DNA of 64,000 nt from Strigamia acuminata (GCA_949358305.1 OX442314.1:57235369-57299368), one strand, 5' to 3'; shown: positions 50,718 to 62,192, counted from the first letter of the stretch. The notes: generated by a model from the letters alone, not told the origin. A program made the numbers and translations.

Positions 50718-53700
50718 ACGCCTACCGCCTCGGAAAATGAACTAACACCATCTCAGATTTTAGATGAATTTTTAAATACCCAGATTAAATTAGAAATCGA
50801 AAATAATTTAATATTTCCAAAAATTGATGTTTCCAGTTTAAAGCTTGTGCTACAAAGTGAAAACATCACTGAGGAATTTTTTAAAGAAAAAGTTCAACAA
50901 ATAAAAGTTGATTGGGAATCTAAAATAAAAGATGCTGTTACTTTACTAGATGGAAAAGCTAGGCCCACACCTGAAATTGTTGAAAGGTCAGGTAAAATTG
51001 ATTTACCTGGTCTTGATGAATGCATTGAAAAATTAATGGCTACAACGCTAGTCACTAATGATTTATTGGACGAATTACCATTGGATCCGCCAATAGAAAT
51101 TAAGCCACCGCGACGTTTTAAATGCAAGTACGCGGACATACCAAACAGCAATGATTTGCCGACGATTCGATTGCAGACGGCAAACGGTATGATAACAGGG
51201 ATGTTAGACTCTGGAGCTAATCGAAGCTTCATGGCCTACTCCGTAGTAATTTCGCTGAAACTGGAAGATGAAATTCGACCAATAGGACCGGATGTGAGAG
51301 TTACGACTGCTTCAGAAGATGTAGTCCCTGAAGGGACTCTCCTACTTTCTTTTGCATGGACACACGGGATGTTAAGTCATCCATTCATAATTTTAAGAAA
51401 TAAATATCCTATTATTTTATTAGGATGTGATTTCATGAATCGACTCAATATTCAACCAAATCCTAAGACCATGTCTTGGAATTTTGTCAAGTCTTTGAAA
51501 GAAGATTTACCTTTTGTTCCTCAAGCGATTCTTGATCGTTATCAAGAGTTTCTTGATCCACCCGAAGAAATCATGAAACGCGACTTTATTAAAGCAAATC
51601 ACATGAAAGCTGGTTCCGCCACTGCATGTCAAGCTAAAGTTGCCGATGAAGAAAATATAGTACAAAGACTTGTTAGCGATGCTAATTTGTCAATGGAAAA
51701 TAATTTAATGCTTGAAAAAGTATTAAAGAAACATGAAAAGATTTTATCACGCCGACCAGGTAGAACACACCTCGTTAGGCATGAAATTAAACTGGACACT
51801 AAAGTTCCGATTAGAGTTCCGTTTAAAAGCGTAAATCCACAGAAACGTGAAATTATCCGTCAAATCTGTCAAGATATGTTGGATAATGGGTACGTTGAAC
51901 AAGCCACTGGAGACTATGGGATGCGAATAGTTCTAGTGATGCGTCCGGATTGTGATCCAAGACTCTGCATTGATTTTAGACCACTCAATGCACATACATT
52001 ATACGACCCTCCTCAAATGCCCAGCATTGAGGAAATCTTGCGAGAACTCGGAAGGTTTGAATGGGTCACAACAATAGATTTGTCAAAAGGCTATTGGCAG
52101 ATAGAGGTTCATCCGAACGACCGTGCTAAAACTGCATTTTGGAGCCCTTTGGGTCGACTACAATTTCGAGTCATGCCCTTTGGTCTCGTAAATGCGCCGT
52201 CAACTTTCCAGAAGTTAATAGAAAAAATTTTGGGGGACGCCTATCGAAAATTTGCATGGGCATACCTCGATGATATAATCATTATATCTAAAAATTTTGA
52301 AGAACACATGATTCATCTGGAAGAAATTCTGAGTAAACTTGAAAATGCAAATCTTCATGTTCATCCAGAAAAATCGAAATTTGGCAGAAAAGAATTAACT
52401 TTTCTTGGTTACAAGTTAAGTGTTCAAGGAGTTAATGTCGACCCTAAAAAAGTCGCCGCCATTAAAGAAATGCCAGCTCCTTCAAATTTGAAAGAGTTGC
52501 AAAGGTTTTTGGGAATGGTGAACTTTTTTCACCGATTACTTAAAAATCTGGCAGTAATGACAGAACCTCTACGTCCTTTACTCAAAAAGGATGTGGAATT
52601 TATTTGGTCAGAAATTCATCAAGAAGCTTTTGATCAAATAAAAGATGCTTTAACGAATGCAGAAACAATGGCCATGCCTGATTTGACAGAACCATTTATT
52701 GTGCATACCGACGCCAGCAGAAAAGGACTAGGCGCCGCGCTTATGCAAATGAGAGAAATCGATGATCAAAATATCGAAGTGCCTTGTGTTTATGCCAGCA
52801 GAAGTTTACAACCTGCTGAGATAAATTACAGCGCCACAGAATTGGAGTGCCTAGCGGTAATCTGGGCATTACGTAAATTTCGACATTATTTGGAATTTAC
52901 AACATTCATAGTAAGGACTGACCATCAAGCATTAAAATGGTTGATGCAGTTGGACGAACCTGCTGGAAGGTTAGCGCGTTGGCAAATGGAGCTAATGCGC
53001 TACTCTTTCGAAATACAATATATTAAAGGTCCACTAAATGTTTTAGCGGATGCTTTATCCAGATCACCGATTGATAAACCAGAAAATCCTGAAGATGATG
53101 GAGATAATGACGAATTATTATCTTACTGTCCATCACCACAACGAAAATGGAAAATGGGAAAATTCCATGAGCTTCCTGTCTCCACATTAGAGGAAAAGGA
53201 AGATCATGAATTCGTCAACTATTGGACTAAAATTTATGACTCCTCTGAGGAATCAGATGACGTCATAAGAGCGCAAATTTCAAGGAAATTCCAAGTTCCT
53301 TCGTCAAATGTTTTAATAAAAGCATTTGTCGCCAAAATTGTAGAACGTCTTGATTGTGAACCTCCCACAAGGGAAGACATAATCAAGGCCCAAAAAGAAG
53401 ATAAAGTTTGCCAATTGATGCGTAATTTTTTAAATTGTAATCAATTTCCGCCTGACGTCACAACGCGACTCCAGAGGAAACAATATAGAAAACACGCAAC
53501 CACCTTCTTAATTGAAGATGACTTATTAATGCAATTTCATCCCACAATGTCTGATGAATTGGGGGAGGATGGGAGAGCACTCAAAGTTTTTGTACCTCAG
53601 ACATTGAAGTATAAAATTATTTGGCTGATGCATGGCCACCCACTTTCTGGCCACCCAGGAATTGCAAGGACTCTTTATCGAGCACGCCGAATTTATACCT

Positions 53701-55157
53701 GGAAAGGCATGAAATCGGACATTACGAGATTCATTCGACATTGTGAGCGTTGTCAAGCTTGCAAACCTCGAACGAAAGGACAAATTGAAGCAGCGCAAAT
53801 GGGTCCTTACAGCCCATTTGACTGTCTAAGTGTTGATTTGACCGGCCCAAAACCTCGGACGCGCAAAAACAACACACATATTTTAGTCATACTTGATGTG
53901 GCAACTCATTGGCCAGAATTATATCCAATGTGTAACCCCACTGCTGGAAAAGTAGCAAATTGCATTTATCACCTTTCCATGAGCATGGGATTCCCTCGTA
54001 AAATTATTTCTGACAACGGCCCGCAATTTCGTGCCCAAGTCTTTAAAAAATTTTGTGAAAAGTTCAAGATGGTTCCAACACCAACTTCAACGTATCACCC
54101 ACAAGCTAACCCGGTTGAAAGGGTTAACCGTGACATCAAATATTTGGTTGCAATTTATTCATCTGTTCATTCCAAATGGGACGAATATTTGCGTGAATTT
54201 GCATTTAGTTTGAGAACTACGGTGACGAGAGGAAGAGACTTCTCTCCCGCATTTCTTAACTTTTTTCGCGAACTCAGAGTACCTTGGGATCCAAGAATAC
54301 CTGAAGGAATTTTGGTCGTAGATCCAAAAAACCCACATTTATACGTGCAAAAATTAGAAGCCGTTATCGCCGAAACATATCAGCACATGATGTCGCACGT
54401 GTTAGATTTGCGTAGACGAGTTAATCTTAAAAAAGAAGGTGAGAAGTTCTCCAATTTTAAATTAAACGATTTAGTTTGGAGAGATTCTCATGTTTTGTCG
54501 AGCGCTGCCCGCGGCATTGCAGCTGGCATCGCTGATAAAAGAACAGGACCTTATGTAATAACCAAAGTATTACAGGGAGGTTCAGTAGAATTGAGAAAGC
54601 TAGAAAATAACGAAATATTTCCAGCTGTCCATTCGTCTGAATTAACTCCGTATTTCCCGAGTTTCGACCAGGAAGTATGGTTAGAAGGCGAAGAAGTCGG
54701 TCAAAAGACTGAAAATATAATTAATACGTTAGATGACGATGAATTAAAGAAAATACCTGTCGATAATTCATCCAAACCACAAATGGAGTCAGACCTCGTG
54801 AATAACGACGTTGAACTTCGTGACAGTTTCAAAAAGCTTGAAATTGCTAAAAAAATAAATAAAAAGGTGTTTTTAGAAAAGAAACAAAAAACATCTGAAA
54901 TAAAAGACTCATCTGACTCAGTCTCCGATGACAATGAAGACGGCGATTTAAATACAATAAATCCCTCGCCGACAAAGAGATATAATCTTCGGACTCGTAA
55001 ACCGAGAGGAAAAAACAACATGTGTCTTCTCCCCTCGCTAACCTCGAGATCCAGGGATCAGCCGTATGACGTAAGGAGCAATTCCTCAAGCCATACTCAA
55101 ACCATTCAAACAGTAAGATTGGATGACGTCACTAACAGCGACGTTACCCAAACGTAA
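50682..55157 (+). CDS. gypsy B Pol (protease, RT, RNase H, integrase)
   Basis: Open from the frameshift site to TAA 55155-55157; about 1482 residues counted from 50709. Protease: MLDSGANRSFMAY (DSGA). RT: CIDFRPLNAHT, TIDLSKGYWQI, FGLVNAPSTFQ, WAYLDDIIIISK (YLDD at about residue 520). RNase H: VHTDASRKGLGAAL, SATELECLAVIWAL, VRTDHQALKWL, ADALSRSP. Integrase: finger HPGIARTLYRARRIYTW...CERCQACK, core acidic residues in LSVDLTGPK, IISDNGPQF and NPVERVNRD. A C-terminal part follows with a GPY-like motif (DKRTGPYVITKVLQGG) and an acidic/Lys-rich tail. All catalytic residues are in place and no stop interrupts it. There is no separate start codon; translation is expected through frameshifting as Gag-Pol. 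Confidence 0.95.
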   Translation, partial: LVSAHPDGLVDATPTASENELTPSQILDEFLNTQIKLEIENNLIFPKIDVSSLKLVLQSENITEEFFKEKVQQIKVDWESKIKDAVTLLDGKARPTPEIVERSGKIDLPGLDECIEKLMATTLVTNDLLDELPLDPPIEIKPPRRFKCKYADIPNSNDLPTIRLQTANGMITGMLDSGANRSFMAYSVVISLKLEDEIRPIGPDVRVTTASEDVVPEGTLLLSFAWTHGMLSHPFIILRNKYPIILLGCDFMNRLNIQPNPKTMSWNFVKSLKEDLPFVPQAILDRYQEFLDPPEEIMKRDFIKANHMKAGSATACQAKVADEENIVQRLVSDANLSMENNLMLEKVLKKHEKILSRRPGRTHLVRHEIKLDTKVPIRVPFKSVNPQKREIIRQICQDMLDNGYVEQATGDYGMRIVLVMRPDCDPRLCIDFRPLNAHTLYDPPQMPSIEEILRELGRFEWVTTIDLSKGYWQIEVHPNDRAKTAFWSPLGRLQFRVMPFGLVNAPSTFQKLIEKILGDAYRKFAWAYLDDIIIISKNFEEHMIHLEEILSKLENANLHVHPEKSKFGRKELTFLGYKLSVQGVNVDPKKVAAIKEMPAPSNLKELQRFLGMVNFFHRLLKNLAVMTEPLRPLLKKDVEFIWSEIHQEAFDQIKDALTNAETMAMPDLTEPFIVHTDASRKGLGAALMQMREIDDQNIEVPCVYASRSLQPAEINYSATELECLAVIWALRKFRHYLEFTTFIVRTDHQALKWLMQLDEPAGRLARWQMELMRYSFEIQYIKGPLNVLADALSRSPIDKPENPEDDGDNDELLSYCPSPQRKWKMGKFHELPVSTLEEKEDHEFVNYWTKIYDSSEESDDVIRAQISRKFQVPSSNVLIKAFVAKIVERLDCEPPTREDIIKAQKEDKVCQLMRNFLNCNQFPPDVTTRLQRKQYRKHATTFLIEDDLLMQFHPTMSDELGEDGRALKVFVPQTLKYKIIWLMHGHPLSGHPGIARTLYRARRIYTWKGMKSDITRFIRHCERCQACKPRTKGQIEAAQMGPYSPFDCLSVDLTGPKPRTRKNNTHILVILDVATHWPELYPMCNPTAGKVANCIYHLSMSMGFPRKIISDNGPQFRAQVFKKFCEKFKMVPTPTSTYHPQANPVERVNRDIKYLVAIYSSVHSKWDEYLREFAFSLRTTVTRGRDFSPAFLNFFRELRVPWDPRIPEGILVVDPKNPHLYVQKLEAVIAETYQHMMSHVLDLRRRVNLKKEGEKFSNFKLNDLVWRDSHVLSSAARGIAAGIADKRTGPYVITKVLQGGSVELRKLENNEIFPAVHSSELTPYFPSFDQEVWLEGEEVGQKTENIINTLDDDELKKIPVDNSSKPQMESDLVNNDVELRDSFKKLEIAKKINKKVFLEKKQKTSEIKDSSDSVSDDNEDGDLNTINPSPTKRYNLRTRKPRGKNNMCLLPSLTSRSRDQPYDVRSNSSSHTQTIQTVRLDDVTNSDVTQT

Positions 55158-55280
55158 CTTCCGGTATTTGAACTGATCACTTCGCGTCTGAGTTCACTTC
55201 GATCTCACACGTGTGCTAAGTGCTCATCTCCCAAAAAACCAAAAGCAACAACCGGATTATTTCAACGAGAATCTTCAATT

Positions 55281-55359
55281 GTAAGTAGTTTTTTCTTTGG
55301 AATTTTCCAAGGAAAAAACTAATAAATTAATTTTCGTTTTTCTTTTCCATTTGGATTAG
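55281..55359 (+). other. Probable 5' UTR intron of gypsy B ORF3
   Basis: Donor GTAAGTAG at 55281 and, after a T-rich run, acceptor TTGGATTAG ending at 55359, 8 bases before the ORF3 ATG. 79 bp, in the size range of host introns in this window. It lies between the pol stop and ORF3. Confidence 0.5.
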
Positions 55360-55367
55360 TCGTTCAA

Positions 55368-58203
55368 ATGGAAGGAGAGGAACCGAAAGAAGGAAGCGAA
55401 GCCGGCGCCAACAGCCTCGAATTAGAAACAAATTCGACGCTGCTTGGTTCCGCAAACACTTCGAATGCATCCGTGGATGTCACCGAAGAGTCCGCCGAAG
55501 CGTCCGCTGAAGCTCAAGCCGCTCTAGCCGACGCTGCTGCCCGTTTGCCAGTCACGCCGTCTCAGCCCCGACTTCGAGGAGGCCTATTCGCCGATCCAAA
55601 CGGCGAAACTCGTGCACAGAGACACGACCGGGTAAATAATTTAAAATAAAATTACCTTTCAGTCATGAAAAGTAATTAAAAGTGCATTTTCACTCCGAAA
55701 AAGCAAAAAGTTCGTTGGTAACGCCTTCGCAAGAAGACGCCGCCATTATTATCATCAGATGGCGCTGTGTCTCATTTTTGAGGCGTTGCTACGGTAACGC
55801 TCCAAACACTGAAACATAGCCGTCGGAAACAACGTTTTTCACGATTTTTCAAATATTTTGAAAAATTTAACGAATCTAAACTGCCGAATGAAATCTCACC
55901 CGTGATTTTATTCACTGAAAATTCGGAAATAATTATTTTACACGAAAAAATGGATTTTAATTATTTCTTCGAATATTTTACAGATCATCCAACTTCGGGA
56001 GACGCATCTCGACTTGCACCCCGATGTTCCGACCGCTCCTGGTGTCTGGCGACATGCATTGCCGCCAGAAATCATCAAGTCCAAAGGAAGACTGACGTTT
56101 TGGGCGGCCCGACACAAATTCTCCAAGGCCTTAAACAAGCGATGGGGAACGAAGTTTCGGATCGCCTACTTAATCGATGGATTCGGTCATCGCGACGCCC
56201 TCGAGTGGGCAATGAAGCGCGACACCTTCGGACCACTGCGAAACGTGTTGCTCGACTTCGCCTTCACAGTGATCGCTCAAGAAACGCGAGACCATCGCCG
56301 TTACTTCAACGCTCCTGCGTGGGAGCGTCGACAGATTTTGGAGGACATTTTCCAACGCTTGGATCAAACCAAGGCCGAGGTTGTACGCCTCTACAACGAA
56401 TCTTTCCGTGTAACAACGGACGGAAAGAAACGTTGGGTGCCGACATGCCAGTCGGAGATGCATCAACTAGCCATGGGCGGATGTTTCCATGCAGATTTCG
56501 TGCCGAACCCGTATCCAGAGCCTGAGCCCCGGGTACAGGTCGCTTCCACCATCCACGTGGTGCCACCGCGCTCCACGTCGAGGTCACGATCATCGAGGTC
56601 GCCCTACAGTGGCCGTCGCTCCTCCCCAACACAGTCGTCGGGGGAAGGCGCCATTGGAGGGTTACCTCCACTCCAGAAGGCTCGTCATCGCTCACATCAC
56701 CGACGCGAGCCGACGCCGCCGAAAAGACATTCGAAGTCCGTATCGAGACCCACATCCCGAAGCCGACCTCGAGTGCAATCGCGTCAATCTTCCACGAGGA
56801 GTTCACTCTCGTCGCGTGAAGAACGATCCAACGCTTCACAGCTTACCGCTTCCTCCTCCGGCCGGATTGACTGGTCGGACGAGATAGCGAAGGAAGATCA
56901 ACGCATCGCCGCATTGCAAGCCGGTCAGGGAGACGTTAACACCTCTTTGCCGTTCGCTTGCCGTCCAGTCACCAGCGACATGCGACCAGATCCATCGGTG
57001 CCCGTGCCACAAGTGACATCGGTCATCCGTTTTGAGGGATACGTCTCTCACGAACCATTTCCCGCACAGGAGTGCGCTGATCTCTGGAGGCGATTCTCAT
57101 CGTTTCCCGAGACAGCCCAAACGATGTACCTCGCGCATCTGGACGAATACCAACTCGCTCAGATCCGCGAAGGTGAGAAGGAATGGCAATGGCTTGCGCG
57201 AGAGCTTACGTCGTGCAAGTCCGACAAGCAACTGCAACGGACGCTGCAGAAGATGAACAGGAAGTTGTCGGAGGGACTTCTTCGAATCCTGTTCCAAGGA
57301 GTCTTTCCCGACCCACAGATTGCTCTGGCCGCCGCCACTCGATTGTGGACCGTGCCGCTAGGGCTTCCACGAGCCTTGCTGGACGATTGGGAGTCAGTTC
57401 GCCCCGATCCTCCAACGATGCTCGCCGAATTGACGCAACAAGCCGAGGCGACTGGCGAAACTCCGGCTGGATCCGCCATTCGACTACGGCAGGAATGGGC
57501 TGCGCTGAAGCAGCGACGCACAGCAGAACGAGCCACCGCCCGTCCCGCTGGCGCACCACCGTCATCCGCAGCTCCACTCCACGCTGCCATCACGGCAACG
57601 TCGAGTGTTTCCCGTGCGACCGAGGCACCGAGTTGCAACATCTCGTCTCCGATGGAATGGCTCGACAGCGACGATCGCGAGTTCGTCGTGCCTGTGGCCT
57701 GCGGTGCCAGACCAAAGACGCGCACCCCGGCTTTACGCAGATCCAGATCCCTCTCGATCTGCAAGAAGTCGCCGCCACCGCCGCCTCCTCCAAAGGATTC
57801 GCCGCCAAGAGATAGGGGATCGAGTATGGCCACCCACCTCACCGCCTATCAACGTTTGCGCTCATTATACGCCTTTTGCTACATAACGAGCGCAACGAAA
57901 ACGATTCTCCAGAACAGCGAGGATTTATGCAACCGAGTCCTCGCGTGGCTGGAAAACCACATCAAGGAACAGCAGCCGTGGATCCTGCATCAACGCCTGG
58001 TGTTCGCTCGAATTACGCCTCAAGACCCGCAGGAGTACTTCGAGATGGGTTTTGGACGAAGGGATGGTGTGGACCGCATCAAGCAAGTGTGGCTCCACAT
58101 CAACCCTGGCTTCCGGTCAGGACCAAACGCCGGCCGACCTTTGTGCACCGTCACCGAGCACAAAGATCCAAACGATCATTCGACGGACATGTTGCCGAAA
58201 TAA
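55368..58203 (+). CDS. gypsy B ORF3, spliced, unknown function (not an envelope)
   Basis: Exon 55368-55631 (ATG at 55368, MEGEEPKEGSEAGAN) and exon 55984-58203 join in phase 0 across a 352-bp intron (donor CGG/GTAAAT, acceptor TTTTACAG), giving 827 codons before the stop. I do not recognise the family. The first exon is acidic and Ala-rich. The second begins with a folded-looking region of about 150 residues (KGRLTFWAARHKFSKALNKR, LLDFAFTVIAQETRDHRRYF). Then comes a Ser/Arg-rich segment (RSTSRSRSSRSPYSGRRSS) of RS type, a second helical region (SFPETAQTMYLAHLDEYQLA), a Pro run and a third region of about 110 residues (WILHQRLVFARITPQDPQEY). No signal peptide, transmembrane segment or furin-like site is seen, so the position of env is filled by something else. 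Codons are far richer in G and C than gag and pol, suggesting a captured gene. Confidence 0.7.
55632..55983 (+). other. Predicted intron in ORF3
   Basis: GT at 55632, AG at 55982-55983. The first exon frame would otherwise stop six codons on (TAA at about 55647). AT-rich against GC-rich exons. Joining the exons keeps one open frame. Confidence 0.6.
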
Positions 58204-58362
58204 TTAGGGAACACGCCCGTTTATTAAAAATGATTCCTTTTTTATTTTTATATTGTAATAAAAAAGAATAAATATATATCCTGTTCCATTTTACTTTGAA
58301 ACCTTGTGTATTTATTCCTATACTTACCTGTCTCTTTTTGGAAAAGAATAAGATTCTTTCTT

Positions 58363-58377
58363 AAAAGGGGGGGGAAG
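58363..58377 (+). other. Polypurine tract of gypsy B
   Basis: AAAAGGGGGGGGAAG directly before the 3' LTR. Confidence 0.85.
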
Positions 58378-59455
58378 TGTGGTGACCTCAAATATTCCTA
58401 TTTGAGTGCGCACCATATTTCCAAATTGTCTTATAAACATATTCAACAAACTTATATGTTTTGTTTCAATGTAAATTGAAATAAAACATACATTAATAAA
58501 ATATAAAACAAGACACAATATTACCCAAATAATATTGTGTTTTGCAGCAAGTTTTGGCCCAGCAACAGCGTCAACCAATCGCGCTGCAGCGTGCATTGCT
58601 TTGATGATGCTGCTAGGCGTGTGCCTGGGCGGAGCATCCCTTCCCCTCGCGCGTGCCCGGCTCGATTGTTGCACACGACCCGAAGGCGGCCGTGTGTGAT
58701 CTTCATGCAACTCGTCATCTGCGCAGCTTTTCTGAGCAGATTTAGAAGTGAGCCAAACGGTTTTGGCCCACTCTTCCCGCACTCTTGATTCCACCTCCAA
58801 ACTGTTCACAACCGTGTCAAACTTCTGCCAAAACTGCAAAGTGTGATCTGTGATTCTTGGACGAATTGAGTTTCATCGCTGGTCTGTACCCACTGTACGG
58901 AATAGCAACTTTCTAGCTTGAATTACTACGAGTAATTTAAGCCATTTCTGTGTGTGAAACTAACATCGAGTTTACTCTGTTAGTTTGAAGGCTTTGTGTC
59001 GAGTTTAACTCCACAAGGCGAATTGTGTTAAGACGGATTGTTACGTCGAGCTTGCTCCGTAATAATCAAATCGCTGTGTGCAAGACGTATTCTCGTGTTG
59101 AGCTTGCTCCGCGAGGATTTTTAGTATATTTTAGCAAAGTATTTTAGCGTCGAGTTTACTCCGCTAAAATCCCGCGCTCACACGACGCCATCGACGCCAT
59201 TTTGGAGCCAACGGTCAACTGTGAGTGTCCAAGTACGAAGAGAAACCAGATCGACCCAGTCATTACACTTATTATTTCGCATTATATTCGGGTGTATTTA
59301 AAACGATTAAAACAATCTAATTTTTCCTTTACTCTGTGTAAAATCATTCCCCTAGACAACCATTTGGCCACAGAGTAGAAGTCCTGTACGGCATCTCACC
59401 GACGATTGCTTGTTAAATTTATATAATTTAATAAGTAAAAACCCGGATCGCCGCA
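58378..59455 (+). repeat. 3' LTR of gypsy B
   Basis: 1078 bp, partner of 46627-47704, read as identical; followed by AACT (59456-59459). Confidence 0.93.
58957..59170 (+). promoter_or_regulatory. Hairpin array, 3' LTR copy
   Basis: Same five hairpins as in the 5' LTR, shifted by 11751 bases. Confidence 0.8.
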
Positions 59456-59492
59456 AACTAGTTCGCGATTTAGTGAACGAGATACAACACTG

Positions 59493-59555
59493 GAAATGAC
59501 TAATCCTCAAATCTTTTGTACTAAAAAATTTTAAGAAAATTGCAATTTCTGTCGA
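59493..59555 (+). repeat. CAGGGTG/AAAAAGTCTG repeat, right part
   Basis: Continues the repeat of 45424-45660 beyond the hAT target repeat. GGAAATGACTAATCCTCAAA and TTTTAAGAAAA align with the same stretch of the copy at 8870-8930. It ends abruptly where copy 2 of the large duplication starts. Confidence 0.55.
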
Positions 59556-62192
59556 GTTGGAGTGATGGTTCAGTCGTCGTGTCCCCACCAAAACAACTAA
59601 GTTGATCTTTCCTTGGATAGTGGGTTCTCTACGGGGAGCTTTTTCTACCGCCTCTGCTCTTTGTGTCAATAGCTTTCGATTTGGGTTTAGTTTTGCTTTA
59701 GATGATGCTTTTTGTTTTGCCGCAAACGCTGTTGCCAGCAACATGGAGTGTTTGTGTCAAGTTTTTGCCACTAGAGCCCGCCATTGTTGGGCTTGATTTC
59801 TCGTTTATTTTGTTATTTTGATTTATTTATTCATTATTTGATTCTTTGAAGTTTAGCTTGAGACTCCGACAGTGGGAAAGATGAAGAAATTGAGAAATTG
59901 AAATTGCCATTGAGGGTGCAGAGGCGGTGGAAACTCTCGGAGTAGGGATTCAAGACAGCAACACATTCCTTCCCGCCAGTATCGAACGCCGTACCCAGTG
60001 CCGGATTTTCACGCGAAAGGGCCGGTGCTTATCCCACCGTATCACCCGGACCATCCCATGGACAGAGGGTTCCCCAATTATGAGTTGTGCCCGTCATGTT
60101 ATGGCCAATGCAACCATGGAGTGTGCAGCCTTACTTTATAAGTTGTCACAGGCATGGATTTCACTCCAGTTTTAATTTTAGAATTTCCCACCTAGCTGTT
60201 GACCAAGACATGTATCTTATCGTAAACACTAAGTTTGAATGTCAATCCAATCTCTTTTTGTTTCGCGCCCTAAACCAGCGCACCAATTTCCCATCTAGCC
60301 GTATCGGTAATTAATTCACATTGTAAAAAAGGTGAACAAGCACATCTACGGAACGGAAGCCTTAGGTAAATCGCGCACAAAAGCGTTGATACAAATAGAC
60401 ACAGCAAAGCTCCGTAGGCGTGTCACATCACAACAAAACAATTCTTTATCCCTAGTATTCAAAACAACAAGACCGCACCCAAACAAACATGGCGGACGCG
60501 AACCTGTGCTGAATTGGAAACAAGTAAATATAAAAATACCAAGTTTTTGAAAAAGGCTTTTATATTGGTGTTCAAATCGCCGCCAGAGTACGTTACTACC
60601 GCAGATTGTTTCGTGATTGCCGTGATTGTGCCAAAAAACCTTCAACAAAGTACTTTTTCTAAATAATATTAAAAAACAAAATATATGGGCAGATAGGAAT
60701 TTTTGTTTTAACCAGGTTTAGCCTGGTTTCAGAAAAACTATCGAATTTGCTGACAACAGAGCAGTTAAGTGAACAGAATTCCCCTCCCTATGTTGCTCGC
60801 AACACGAGGTAATCATGACAAAGTTATATCGTTACAAACTCAAAGATGAGATTACGACAGCCGATTTGTCCGTTTCCGTTCTTTCACAGTTAAGTAAGGT
60901 AGCCTCATGTTCAGTTTCCATGGTTAAGTTGTTTATTTATTTCATGTCAGCTCAAGACTTGTTTATTGTTTTGGTATCATACTTATAGTTGATCATGTGT
61001 GAACAGCTGCAATTTATTTATTAATTGTATCGTGTGAGCAGACGGGTTCACATGATACTATTGTTTACATTATTTTTCTTAAGGTACTGCAGCGTACTTT
61101 ATTTATATTGCGAGCAATCATAAAGCATCATGCTGTGCCTGTCTGATTATATGTACTTACTTTGGCTTTTCGCCACCAGATGTCACTACCTTTTGTTCTT
61201 TTGACACCCAGTGCTCTCCTTAACAAAGTGTTAGATGTAAGCGTATAGTTAGAATAAATCAATTATATTATTTATTCCTAGTGATTCTATCTATCTGTGT
61301 GTCATCATCAACACAACACATTTCCAATTACCACTTTATTAGGATTCTACAATGCATGTAGTTTTTAAACATGCATATTAGTAAGTATTTTGTTTTATTC
61401 ATAAGCTTCCACTGCACCTCATTGCTACACAATCACTGCCCTCAGCGCAAGGCATTTCGTTTCCACATGTGGTTTCCATTAGTATTGTTTTGTTTTGTTT
61501 TAATGCAGAGTGGCATTGGTGTCGTTTTATTTTATTATTTTATTGTTTTTATTATGCGCGCGTGAGGAGCGGAAAAATTTGATTCTGGCGGTGAAAACAA
61601 AAAATCTATCTGCATTTAAAGGTCGTTATTTGTTTTGTGTATGGAAAGATGAACCACAAAAAGGTATGTTTGAAAGAAGTAGAACTTAATTACAAGCATA
61701 AACGAGCCAAAATATTGGCACAACAAACTTGTACCGCTGAAAAAAATCGAAAGAGTATGTTGTCTCCTTATCAAGAAGCAAACAGACTGGAGCATTCGCA
61801 GTGAACTGCAGTACATTACTCAGTTCATTACTCTCGGTTTTCAAATCCAACTTTCGGAATTCTCCCTTTCTTGACGAAATTTTCAGTGAGTCACGTGATT
61901 AGTTTCTAACCTCAACCCGGGTTCATATATTTGACTTTTCGGACTTAGAACATTCTGAGTTTTCGTCTGTCATTTGACATTTTTCAGGTGTTCGTGCTCA
62001 TTTTTGCTCGTCATGCCGATGTGTTTACAACCCATTTATTTTATGCTATTTGTATTCTTAGTTATTTATCACCTAGAATATTTGTGTTATATATTAGTTA
62101 TACGCTTTTTGGATACAGTTATATTTTTATTCAATTTGTATTTTGGGTTTTAAGTGGCATGCAATGCGTATTCACGTGTTTTTCTTGATATT
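59556..62192. repeat. Large direct duplication, copy 2
   Basis: Matches 41564-45417 in order but lacks the MITE and the hAT piece. It has its own extra sequence at about 59852-60080 and about 61163-61418. It serves as the empty-site reference for the MITE insertion. Confidence 0.82.

Larger units (their letters stand above)
46627..59455 (+). mobile_element. Ty3/gypsy LTR retrotransposon with third ORF, gypsy B
   Basis: 12829 bp on the plus strand. LTRs of 1078 bp (46627-47704, 58378-59455) read as identical. Target duplication AACT is at 46623-46626 and 59456-59459. Primer site is tRNA-Pro type; polypurine tract AAAAGGGGGGGGAAG precedes the 3' LTR. Gag, pol and a third spliced ORF are all open. 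The LTRs carry a hairpin array (listed separately). It interrupts a hAT MITE; removing it and one AACT restores the MITE sequence AACTAGTTCGCG. It appears young and possibly functional. Confidence 0.95.
45661..59492. mobile_element. hAT-like MITE, split by gypsy B
   Basis: Left end CAGTGTTGTATC at 45661, right end GATACAACACTG at 59481-59492. An 8-bp target duplication GAAATGAC is at 45653-45660 and 59493-59500, the hAT signature. Without the nested element it is about 1.0 kb. Subterminal DNA is full of GAACTAG/CTAGTTC and GTTCGCG words in both orientations, plus a short tandem (GAACTGAACTA) at about 46505-46545. A 22-codon stub (ATG at 45961, MEAEAVELTEIRKKPVLSEW) may be what is left of a transposase N-terminus. 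Confidence 0.9.

Noticed and set aside
55368-58203. ORF3 as a retroviral envelope
   Set aside because: No signal peptide, no transmembrane anchor, no cleavage site and a large RS/Pro-rich content; only its position resembles env.
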